Shown: in pieces, positions 47,280 through 57,754 of the stretch
Layout: the number at the start of each line of letters is the position of its first letter
Numbering within the stretch: position 1 is the stretch's first letter
DNA from: Agapanthus africanus
Lineage: Eukaryota > Streptophyta > Magnoliopsida > Asparagales > Amaryllidaceae
Assembly: GCA_030015575.1 (NCBI GenBank)
Contig: CM057337.1
Coordinates: 375,123,582-375,187,581 of the forward strand
DNA: 64,000 nt
Direction of reading: 5' to 3'
Made by a program: the position numbers and the translations under genes
The notes under the pieces: generated by a model
Told to the model about the DNA's origin: nothing
Databases searched by the model: none
The model's input: only the letters and a program-made list of their open reading frames with translations

Positions 47280-49484
47280 TGTAGGGTTACTAGGCACTCT
47301 AAGTAGGTTCTACAAGGCATCAACCATGCCGGATTAAAATTTTAGCCGTGCCGAATAACTCTAAACAAGATCTTTGCTAGATAATTAGGGTAACACATGC
47401 TAGTAAATAACAATTATCTCTAAGTGAATACGAAATACAACCTTTGTAGATCGGTACTTCACTTCTTAAGCTCCTTGTAGTAGTCCCTTCGCTGCGATCA
47501 TCGAACTCCCGGACTCTCGGACGGCTCCATGAGAAGATTGCAACGGTATTGCTTGAAGTCTTTGAGGCCGAAGATGATCTACGTCGAAGGAATACGAACT
47601 CAAGCTTCTACTTCACTAACTAGAGAACTAGTGAAGCAAACACCCTAAACTAAAGTGCTAGTCTAGTAGAGGATGATGAAATAGGAAATGGGTACACTTT
47701 AGAATTTCTTTTCTCACTATATCTCTCTCTCTTTATCAAACCTTAGAAATAAATTGAAGGAGGAAGAAGATGAGCTCAAAATGAGAATGAAAACTAATCA
47801 AGAGAGAGTTAGCTAACTATGGGTGAGTGGGTATCATATACTAACTCATGTAGAGATATAACCATGGCTAATTATAGTGGTTAGGTTAATTTATATCTTA
47901 AGTAAAACAAAACTAGTAGACTAAGTCAATGCAACCATAAGCTTCATGAAGCTTCATGCATGTGAGCTCATTATACATTTGTTTTTAGAATCACTTTAAA
48001 TATAAAAACCTAACCAATATAATTATAATGGTGTATGTCTCATACACCCATGTAGTGTGTATCAACAACCATGATACAAAATGAACACAAATTAATATAT
48101 ATCACATATATATTAAGTTGTGCACAAGTGAGAAAAATAAATGCTTAAGTGAACAAATGTTAGTTAATGTAAATTAGTATATCACATATACAATTATATA
48201 CTAAATTATTAAATCAACACTTGACTTAATAATCCGGTTATATCACATATAACCGACTAACATCCAATGTATCAACTTATCGAATCAACCCTTGATTCGA
48301 TAACCTGGTTATATCGCATATAACCGATCGACACAAACATCGCGAGAATAGAATACGGTATCATATACTCGCATTATTCTCGGTCCCGCACATATCACAT
48401 ATGCGCTCCTATTTCGTTTTGCCTGAGCCAGTAAAACCTCTATGTTGGACTCTAAAGACTCGTCAATACGCCGGCAGTAGGTGATGATCATATCAAGCAC
48501 CCACAAGCCGTCAGCGGTACTAGCTGGACGAAACGGCTACCTGGGTATTGAGTGATCAGAAGATCAGCAAGCAAGCCCGCTCCAACTCCTGCAAAAAGCC
48601 TGACAGTGACACTACCGTACAGTCCGGTCTCCTCGTCTGATATCTCGCATATTAAGTCTCGGGGTGGTAAAACGTCAGACCCCAATAACCGATATGTCAT
48701 GCCGATATGAGGCTCATAACGGGTCGAGAAACTACTGGTAACACTTATCAGTAAATCTCTAAACCAGCCCTGGCCAGGGACTTCCCTGTTATAGCCAATC
48801 GAGCATAGCGCAACATCAACCCCCAATACCGGGAGAGACGAAACCCCTCCTATCGCTCATTGCCTCCATGTGACTCGGGACTGTACCCAAAAAACCACCG
48901 TTTTGCACGCCCTCTTGGACGTGGTAAGGTAGAAATCAAAACACAGTGGGAATCACACAAGACTCTATGATGATCTCGGGTCTACAGACTAACCTGTACC
49001 AGTGTCACCAGAGAACTGCCATCGGACGTAAGGTATAATACCATCTGGGAGTTCTTGGCGAGTCCGTCCAGTGTACCCAGTCTCCACTGAGCACCCGTAT
49101 ATCATCTCTGATGTCAAACACCAATGGATATGGGATCATCCATCGCCCATCTATATGGGTCGAGAAGGTATACGCTAGTCTACACTGGTATATCGATGCC
49201 CCGTCTCGATACACCCACGACTAGGGACCTTGAAGGATGTACTTATGGACTACCATGTCCCCACTAGTATGATCCGCATCATAGTCCAGGCAGTCAAGTA
49301 CACATCCTAAGGGCTTTACCAACATGTAACAGAGAGACAATCAGTGTACACGTTAAGGTAAACAGTAACCAGATAGCATACTATCATGTCGAGCAAGAAA
49401 GTCCTCCCTATATATGTCCAAGCATCCACTACAAAATACATCTCATGTATAGTAATGGCCTCTAGAGCATACATATAACTAACA
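47280..49484 (-). repeat. Element D 3' LTR (left copy)
   Basis: TGTAGGG...AACTAACA, 2205 bp, followed by polypurine complement ATCTCCCACTTGC. Confidence 0.92.
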
Positions 49485-49499
49485 ATCTCCCACTTGCAC

Positions 49500-52453
49500 T
49501 AGGGCCATCTGATAACAGTGGTTGTAGTATCTCATACTCAACCATCCCATAATAGTCTCACTCTGGGAAAAGGCCTTTGTGAGTGGATCCGCCGTGTTGT
49601 CCTCTGAGTTTACTCTCCTAACCTCGATCCCCTGGAGATCAACCATCTCCATGATCAGGGGACACTGCCTTAGAATATGTCTGGATCACTGATGGGACGG
49701 GAGTTTCTAGGCATAAGCCACAACTCTATTGTCATACAATGGTAGGAACGAAGTTCATCTCATGAACTAATATACACCCAGACTTCCTCTTTGGTAGCAT
49801 CTTTGGTAGCGATGTATCTAGCCTTTATCGTTTAGTATGCCACGATATCTGTCTTGGAACTCTTCCAACATACCGTCCCTTTACTGGGGGTAAAGACAAT
49901 GCATGTGACTGACATTCAGTCGTCCTTATCACCCTAGAACCCTTCCAGTGATTCTCCCCAGGATCAATTGATACCATCTCACTACAGCTAGTGAGTATCC
50001 TAACATCCAATTAGATCTATCTCATAGATCCAAAACCCAGGATTTAGTAGGTATCACTTTGATCCTATGTGGAGAATCATTGTGATAAGCGGAGATTGAT
50101 CGAGCGTAGCATAGGAAACTCCTTCCCTATCAAGAGTATGTCATCCACGTACTCTACGAGGAACACCACCATACTCCCTACTACCCTTTTATATATACAA
50201 GGTTCATCTACCATTTTGATGAAGTAAACCTTTTTGACTAACACATCAAAACAGACGTTCCAACTCCGCGATGCCTGCTTTATCACATAAAACATCTTGC
50301 ACACGTTTCTGCTGCTCCCACTGTCTACGAAGCCCTCTGGCTGTGTACTTATAGATGCTCTCTTCCAAATCATCATTTAGAAAAGCAGTCATGACACCCA
50401 ACCGCCAGATATCGTAGTCATGGTATGTAGCCGTGGCAAGTAGGATCTGGATGGACTTAAGCATAGCTACTTAGAAAAGGTTTCATCATAATCCACACCT
50501 GGTCAATGATGCAAACCTTCAACAAGTCTAGATTTGAAAGTCTCAACTTTTCCATGTACACCAAGTAATCTTCTCAAGATATACTTGCTCCTGATGGGGA
50601 TTTAACCCTTCAGATAAGGCAACCAAAGTCCATACTTTGTTGGTGTATAAGGATTCCATCTCAGATCGTTAAGCATCCAGCCATTCTTACAGAGTCCTAC
50701 TCCTGATGGCCAGCTCGAAACTAGTTGGGTCATCATCTCATGATGCAATCCTCGCTCCCACTGTCATAGAGAAACCGAAGTATCTCTCAGGTGGGTGAGG
50801 AACCCTACTAGATCGGCGGAGAGGCTGAGGTTCGTTGGTTGCTATTGAATCCTTTGGTTCTACCAAATCATCAGCTGCAGTTTGTATAGCTGGAACTCTT
50901 TCCAGTTCTACCTTATGACCATTAATTTCTTCACAAGAAATTACCTTTCACAAAGGTGGCATATTGAGAAACAAAACATCTTTTGTTCTTCGGTTAGGTA
51001 GAAGATATTCCCTTGCGAATGCTTGGGATATCCAACAAACTTCTACAGAATTGACTTTGCCTCGAGCTTGTACGGATTTCGCTTTTATACATAGGCCGGA
51101 CAACCCCAAATCTTAACAAACTTAAGATATGGGCTCTTCCCTTTCCATATCTCATATGAAGTGGTAGGCAATTGATTTGATCGGAACCCTATTCAATAGG
51201 TATGCAACTTCTCCAGTGCATAACTCCCAAAAGGAAATAGGTAACTCAGTAGTACTCATCATAGAGCACACCTTATCACATAGGGTGTGATTGCTCCGCC
51301 CCGATACACCGACGTGTTGTGGTGTATACGGAGGAGTAATGCTGAGAGAGAATCTCATTCTCCTTTAGAATAATCCAGGAATTCCGTGCTCAAGTATTCT
51401 CCTCCTTGATCACATCAAATGACATAATACTTATACCCGTTTTGGTTCTCTGCTTTCTAACTTATATTCTGTGAATATCTCAATAGCTTCGGACTTGTGT
51501 TTCAACAGGAACATATGTCTGAATCTTGAGAGATCATCAGAGAATGTAATGAAGTACAAAGAACCGGTCTTGGCATGTGTAGACAGGGGACCTTCATACA
51601 TCAACATGTATCATCCCAAAAGTTCACTAACTCTTTCTCTGTTTCCAATAAACGGAGCTATGGTCATCTTATCTCTGTGACATGACCGGCAAGTTTCACA
51701 AGATGTAAATTGAAACTAAATTAAATATGCATCTATATGTAACTTCAGCTAGTCGGGTCACATTGATATGACCTAGTCTACAATACCTCAAGAAGGATTC
51801 GTTCATTTCTAAACTCTTCCTCTTATGTATGTTTTGTACACTAAGAACTGTAGTTTGATTTAGAACGTTAATGCTTTTAGATAATGTGCCTGAACCGATC
51901 AACTTTTGATATAGGAAATGTTCAAAACATTATCCAACAATACAAAATTATATCCTTTCTTTACTAGTAAAGAGACTGATATGATGTTTTATATCAGGTT
52001 CGGTATCTAATAACATTCGTTCAGAATCAATGTATTCTGGTAATACAGGGTCATAACTTCCAACAGACTTGGCTGCAACACTTCCACCATTCCTATTTCA
52101 TGAAACTTATCACCCGTTCTCAGTTCTCTACCTATCTGTAGCCCATGTAACAAATTACATATGTGGGATCCTGATCCGGTATCACATACCCAGGACGTAA
52201 AGGATACTGAGAAACAGTTCTCTGTAATGAACACACCCGAAGAAGATGCATCATCATGCACTTTCTTTGTTTGGGCGGCACAGGAATTCTGGTAATCCCC
52301 TATTTCCTGCTCTGTCTTATAACATTTATAAGTTGGAGCGGGACCAACATTCCCCAGCGCAGTATAACAAGAGGGTTCGGTCAATACATCCGTATTATTA
52401 TCTTGATTAAGGAGTGACATGGTCGCTACCTGGAGAGAGAGAGAAGAAAACAC
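49500..52453 (-). pseudogene. pol: Element D pol, gag-less and catalytically dead
   Basis: A 5' frame (first ATG 52420; open to 52453) covers LTEPSCYT, LGNVGPAP, EIGDYQNS and protease VCDTGSGSH, then shifts. Integrase fragment 51152-51358 has VSGRSNH where intact Pol has VSERRN, so the catalytic Glu is Gly. RT fragments 50077-50464 have DIWRLG in place of EIWQMD, a one-base insertion near the PEGF box and a 9-nt deletion before KQASRSW. YVDDILLIG is kept. RNase H is barely readable. Confidence 0.88.
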
Positions 52454-52461
52454 TCTGCGTA
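52440..52461 (-). promoter_or_regulatory. Splice-acceptor-like site of element D
   Basis: The minus strand reads CT repeats and CCAG, then GTAGCGACC and an ATG (52420). Confidence 0.55.
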
Positions 52462-52514
52462 TGCTCTTGCAAGATCAGATTGGTTATTATTTTATCTAAT
52501 CAGGATGTCTCCCA

Positions 52515-54724
52515 TGTAGGGTTCCTAGGCACTCTCAAGAGGTCTCACAAGGCATCAACCATGCCAATTTCAAATTTTACATGTGCCGAGAAACCCTAAT
52601 ACGGATCGTTGGCTAGAAGTTTAGGCGAAAAAGAAACTAGTTAACAACTTAACTAAATGGTAAACGGAAATACAACCTTTGTAGATCCGGTTCTCCACCT
52701 CCATAGCTCCGCAATGAAGTCTCCTCGCTGTCCAAATGGAAACCCGGGCTCTAGCGTCGGCTTCATCGGAGAAATGGGCGGGCAAGGTCGTCGGCTTCAC
52801 GCCGAAGATGATCTACGTCGAGGCATCACTGGATCAAGCTCCACCTTCACCAAGCCATGAAAACTTGTGAAGGAAACACCCTATACTACTTGGCAAGAGG
52901 TAGAGGATGAAGAAATAGGAGGTGGGTTCACTTTAGAATTGGATTTCTCACTCTTTTTCACAAGTTGCCATTGATGGAGGCAAGCTTGCTTCAATGTTGA
53001 AGATGAAGAAGAAGAAGAAAGAATATCATAAGTATTTCCAAAAAGAATAATCAATTGAATACTTATCATATCCTAACCTTAGTTAAGTGTAGAGAATACA
53101 CCATGGTTAGTTTAAATGGTTAGGGTTAAGCATGAGACAAAATGGTCATGTAGTCAAAGCTTCATGAAGTTTCAACTACAAACAAAGAAAGCCACCATTT
53201 TCCTCTTTTATCTTTTCCAAAATGAAAAATAAATAAATAAATAAATAAGCAAAAACAAAACCCTAACCATTACACAACCATGGTTAAATCTTTACACTTA
53301 GCCAATGTTGCATGCATCATCAAACATGATACAAACTAGTGCACAAAATTTTATCGTATATACAATGTGCACATCCGAGTGAGAAAATCCATCTTAAGTG
53401 AACCAATACTAGTTAATGCAAAGTAATATATCAAATATATAATTATGCATTAAATCATTAAATCAACACTTGATTCAATGATCCAGTCATGTCGCACACA
53501 ACCGACTAGTATACAATGTATCGTTTTATCGAATCAATCCTTGATTCGATAACTAGGTTATATCGCATATAACCATTCGACACATTCATCGCGAGAATAG
53601 AATACGGTATCACATACACGCATTATTCTCGGTCCTGCACATATCTCATATGCGCTCCTATTTCGTTTCGCTTGAGCCAGGAAACCTCTGTGTAGGACTC
53701 TAAAGACTCGTCAATACGCCGGCAGCAGGTGATGATCATATCAAACACCCACAAGCCGCAAGCGGTCTGCTAAATGTAACGGCCACCCGGGTATTGAGCG
53801 ATCAGAAGATCGACGAGCAAGCCCGCTCATACTCCTGTGAATCCAACCAGTAACACTTACCGTACAGTCCGGTCTGATCGTCTGATATGTCGCATATCCT
53901 GCCTAGGGGTGGTAAACGTCAGACCCCAATAGCTCGATAAGTCGTGTCGATATGAGGTCTATAACAGTTCGAGAAACTACCGGTAACACTTACCAGTAAA
54001 TCTCAGCAACCCTGGCCAGGGATTTCCGGTTATAGCCAATCGAACACAGCGCAACATCAACTCCCTATACCGGGAGAGACGAATCCCCTCCTATCGCTCA
54101 ATGCCTCCATGTGATTCGGGACTGTACCCAAAAACCACCGTTTTGCACGCCCTCTTGGACGTAGTAAGGTGGAAATCAAAGCACAGTGGGAACCACACAA
54201 GACTCTATGACGATCTCGGGTAAACAGACTACTCTGTACCAGTGTCACCAGAGAACTGCCATCTGACGTGAGGTATAATACCATCTGGGAGTTCTAGGCG
54301 AGTCCGTCCAGTGTACCCAGTCTCCACTGAGCACCCGTATATCATCTCTGATGTCAAACACTAATGGATATGGGATCATCCATCGCCCATCTGTATGGGT
54401 CGAGAAGGTATACGCTAGTCTACTCTAGTATATCGATGCCCCGTCTCGATATACCCACGACTAGGGACCTTGAAGGATGTACTTATGGACTACCATGTCC
54501 CCACTAGTATGATCCGCATCATAGTCCAGGTAGTCGAGTACACATCCTAAGGGCTTTACCAATATGTAACAGAGAGACAATCAGTGTACACGTTAAAGTA
54601 AAGATCAACCAGATAGCATACTATCATGTCGAGCAAGAAAGTCCTCCCTATACATGTCCAAGCATCCACTACAATATACATCCTATGTATAGTAATGGCC
54701 TCTAGGGCATACATATAACTAACA
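52515..54724 (-). mobile_element. Element E: solo LTR of the B family
   Basis: 2210 bp, TGTAGGGTTC...AACTAACA, flanked by TCCCA on both sides (52510-52514 and 54725-54729), with no interior and no second LTR. It is the relic of an element lost by LTR-LTR recombination. Its sequence follows the B LTR closely. Contains an AAAT microsatellite near 53226-53247. Confidence 0.92.
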
Positions 54725-54847
54725 TCCCACTGTTTTAGTCAAATCTTCCTTCAAACCCTAAAAGGAAGGACTAGCCGGGATTAATTACACCCTACAACTT
54801 CGCCAATCTTTCAGCCAGGCCAGTGTTGGTACTTTGAGGGAGGTTCC

Positions 54848-54863
54848 CCGTGCTTTCGCACGG
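54848..54863 (-). promoter_or_regulatory. GNRA hairpin of element D
   Basis: CCGTGCTTTCGCACGG on the plus strand, same as in F. Confidence 0.7.
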
Positions 54864-55086
54864 ACCTAATTAAAGTAAACCTCGTTTTCCCAGAGGCGTA
54901 ACCCCGTTGACACCTTTCTAGACACCTACTTGATCGGCTAATTGTAATGTGTAAAACTCTCCCAGGAGTAACTCTTACTCGCAGCGGGTATCGGGATCCA
55001 ACTATCTCATAGAAGGTATGCAATCTCATTGCAAATTTCAACACTTGAAATTCCCAATAATATTTTTACCCCTAGCGTGCTATGAC

Positions 55087-55282
55087 CATGACGCATGCCA
55101 AACAACCTATAGTCCGCTAGTCAAGTTCAACCCGTACATTTCTTGATTGAATTAAACCCACCCGCACGACCCTTGACGCATGCCAAACAACATCGTACGA
55201 ATACACTAATCCAATCGCATCGTATGCTAGCAGATAAGCACTAGTTAGCTACCTACACTACGCCTTGACGCAATGCCAAACT
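55087..55282 (-). promoter_or_regulatory. Triple tetraloop hairpins of element D
   Basis: Sense TTTGGCATGCGTCATG (55087-55105), TTTGGCATGCGTCAAG (55174-55192) and TTTGGCATTGCGTCAAG (55264-55282). Folds TTGGC-ATGC-GTCAA, with an extra base in one loop. Confidence 0.72.
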
Positions 55283-55438
55283 ACCGCAGCACGAATACTA
55301 AGTAGTATTTATCTGAAATGACGGAGGGCTACGACAGGTTTTTAAGAAAACCCTTTGCGTAATGAACTTGATATCGTTGTAGAAACGAATGATTTTAAAT
55401 GGAATGTTTTTGAGGCCTTTTCTAGTTTTGCTAAAGAG

Positions 55439-55680
55439 GTCACTCCCGGTGAAGGGATAGTCGGCTCTTTCCTTATGGAATAAGGTGCAGGATATATCAT
55501 ATATATCGCTATGCAAAGAAAAAACTCCAAAAGCAATCAAAAGACAAACCGAGTGTTGTAGCATCTGCCAGTCATTGCTAAAGGGGTCACTCCCGGTGAA
55601 GGGATCTCGGCCCTTTCCTTATCGAATAAGGTGCAGGATGTTCTATAAGGAACATCGCGATGCAAAGCAAGAACTGTAGC
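55439..55680 (-). repeat. Duplicated leader module of element D
   Basis: GTCACTCCCGGTGAAGGGAT at 55439 and 55586, period 147 bp. Confidence 0.75.
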
Positions 55681-56017
55681 TACCTGTTTTTGAAAATTCG
55701 ATTCCACAAAATCTTTTTGGTTTCTTTTCTTTCATTAATCACATTAATGAAGTCCCATCATTTAAGTCACCTAAACATCACAGATAAATACGACGTACAC
55801 TTATGCCATCCGCATTCGCCTCGATGTCCCCTCGTGCACCGTTAGGTTAGGTAACTAACGGCAGAGCGGGGCAGGGCTAGCACGGGTGTAAAACATAAGT
55901 AACGTCTATATAATATATCATATATACTATATACAGTATTTATCACAACATATCAAATGATCACATCACAGATATCGCAACAGAAGAAACATATGAAACA
56001 TTGGATATACTAGGACG

Positions 56018-56052
56018 TCCGTGTTTTATTTTTAGCCTCTATAAAACACGGA
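56018..56052 (-). promoter_or_regulatory. Leader hairpin HP4 (element D)
   Basis: TCCGTGTTTT/AAAACACGGA with loop TAGCC (sense GGCTA). Confidence 0.72.
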
Positions 56053-56614
56053 TTCCACGGTCGCGATAAAATAGATAAACCCACACCCCTAGACCCCTAC
56101 GAGAGCGGCAAGCAACCCTACCAATTCTAGAGTTAGGAGACCCGGACTCGACTCCTCGAGTTGGTCTCCCACTGGACCCTAGAACCCGGTTACTTATGCT
56201 CTCCTCCTTGGGTCTATCCTAGTGCGGAAAAGTAAATAATATACAAATGGTGACATCGACCTCATCCCGGAAGTGCCCCAATAAAAGAATATTACATACA
56301 TTTAATTTTACATGAATGAAAATAAAAACCCTCATCTCACATAAAACCCCGGCTATTAAAAAAGAGATGATCCAATATAGCATATCCAGCAACACATAAC
56401 ATCACACGTCATCAACGTAAGTAAATATGCGCATCCCAATTGTCGTTGACATATAGCAACGAAACCGGCGATATCACATATTACACTTACGGTCGCAGAA
56501 AAGAAAGTGTAAAACTACAACAGTTGGAATCCGCAACCTCCTTAGACATCGCATGCCTAACAATTATAAACCCCGCATTTTAGTCTCTATATCGAAAACA
56601 CTTTTCAATATCTA

Positions 56615-56905
56615 GTCAGGCAATTCAACAAGATTCCCGATATGTGATCGAATGCTCGTCGCAAACTTTAGTAGACGGCCGCACCCCCGGTTGCCGTCGA
56701 CGAAGTGCACTAAGGCGGAACACCACTGCCGCGAGCACCCGAACGGATGCTTTTGGCGACGGGGTTCTCCTACAGTCACTTTGTCGGGGCTATGGGGCAT
56801 GGCTGTCTATTAATTTTACCCGGCGAGTATCCGCGTAAGCTACGTGATTGCAACGGACTTTTGATCACATCAAAATTCCGTGGCAACCGATCAATTGAGA
56901 CTAAA
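56615..56905 (-). other. GC-rich extra segment in the leader of D
   Basis: About 290 bp absent from B and F at the same place; A keeps only its two ends (about 22010-22125). More GC-rich than its surroundings. Contains an inverted repeat of about 18 bp with two mismatches and a 3-nt loop at 56849-56885. Short frames on both strands (56612-56800 and 56644-56838) resemble nothing I recognise. A captured host fragment or an ancestral leader part lost elsewhere are both possible. Confidence 0.55.
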
Positions 56906-57508
56906 CTGCTATGTTTATAACATTCAAATTAGTTATCTCATAACTACTTGTGGATTCCAAATATTGTATCACATTCCAGATAAATAGACAATGTTAAACT
57001 TTCCGATCGAATGATCAAACACCCAAGTTTTCCAAATAGTTCTCAACACTTGAGGGGAGTTTAAAAACATCCATCACATGCCACAGTACCAATGGTCCAG
57101 CCGTAGAAGGGTCAAGCTAACGCCTCACATGTGGCAACACCGTACTGCCCCAAATCCTAAGGTTCAAAAGGCAGTTCAAGACGGTCACATAATCGAGTTA
57201 AGGTTTGTTGTCTTCTAGAGGGTCAATTGCATAACTTGCACGATTTAGATGTTTTTAAACTACGGAAAAATCCAACACTTGAAAATTTTCCGGGTCGGGA
57301 AAAAGTGAGTTATTGATATACGTCCGAACTTTTTAATACTTTCTAAATATCCGGAAAACATAACAAAATTAAATTTTCCGATCGAATCAACGAATACAAA
57401 ATAAACCCCAGAACACTTAACACTTGAGTCAGGTTAAAAATACCCAGAAAATATAACTAGCAGCTACGTACGTTACTGTGCCAAAAGAACAGTAAACACT
57501 CACTGTAC

Positions 57509-57557
57509 GACCGCGGATCCACGGCCCAAGCAGGGTATGGCCACGGTTCCGCGGCGA
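57509..57557 (-). promoter_or_regulatory. Leader hairpin HP1 (element D)
   Basis: Arms GACCGCGGATCCACGGCCC and GGCCACGGTTCCGCGG around AAGCAGGGTAT, about 198 nt from the LTR edge; somewhat eroded. Confidence 0.68.
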
Positions 57558-57740
57558 TCTGTACGTATTACGTCATCGTTTTACACAGTAATTCCTATAA
57601 TCACCTGCTCAATTTTTTAGGTATTTTTAATTCAGAAAAATCACAGTTTTTAAAAATTGACCAGAGAGGGGGTTATTTCGTCGATTCGGAGTTCGTTCGG
57701 AGTTTTAACTTCATATACATGTCGCCTAATGCTCTAGCTA

Positions 57741-57753
57741 GTTTCTGATACTA
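57741..57753 (-). other. Primer-binding site of element D (eroded)
   Basis: GTTTCTGATACTA on the plus strand against GGCTCTGATACCA in the others; three changes. Confidence 0.8.
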
Positions 57754-57754
57754 C

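Larger units (their letters stand above)
54725..57754 (-). other. Element D leader
   Basis: Starts with the right TCCCA of E. It holds the GNRA hairpin (54848-54863), triple hairpins (55087-55282), the duplicated module (55439-55680), GTTAG/CTAAC palindrome (55839-55861), HP4 (56018-56052), HP3 (56136-56169), one 32-bp unit (about 56541-56562), a GC-rich extra segment (about 56615-56905), HP2 (57144-57175) and HP1 (57509-57557). No gene recognised. Confidence 0.85.

Noticed and set aside
52515-54724. E as one LTR of a full element with D's LTRs
   Set aside because: Its own TCCCA duplication flanks it on both sides and it interrupts D; it is a solo LTR.
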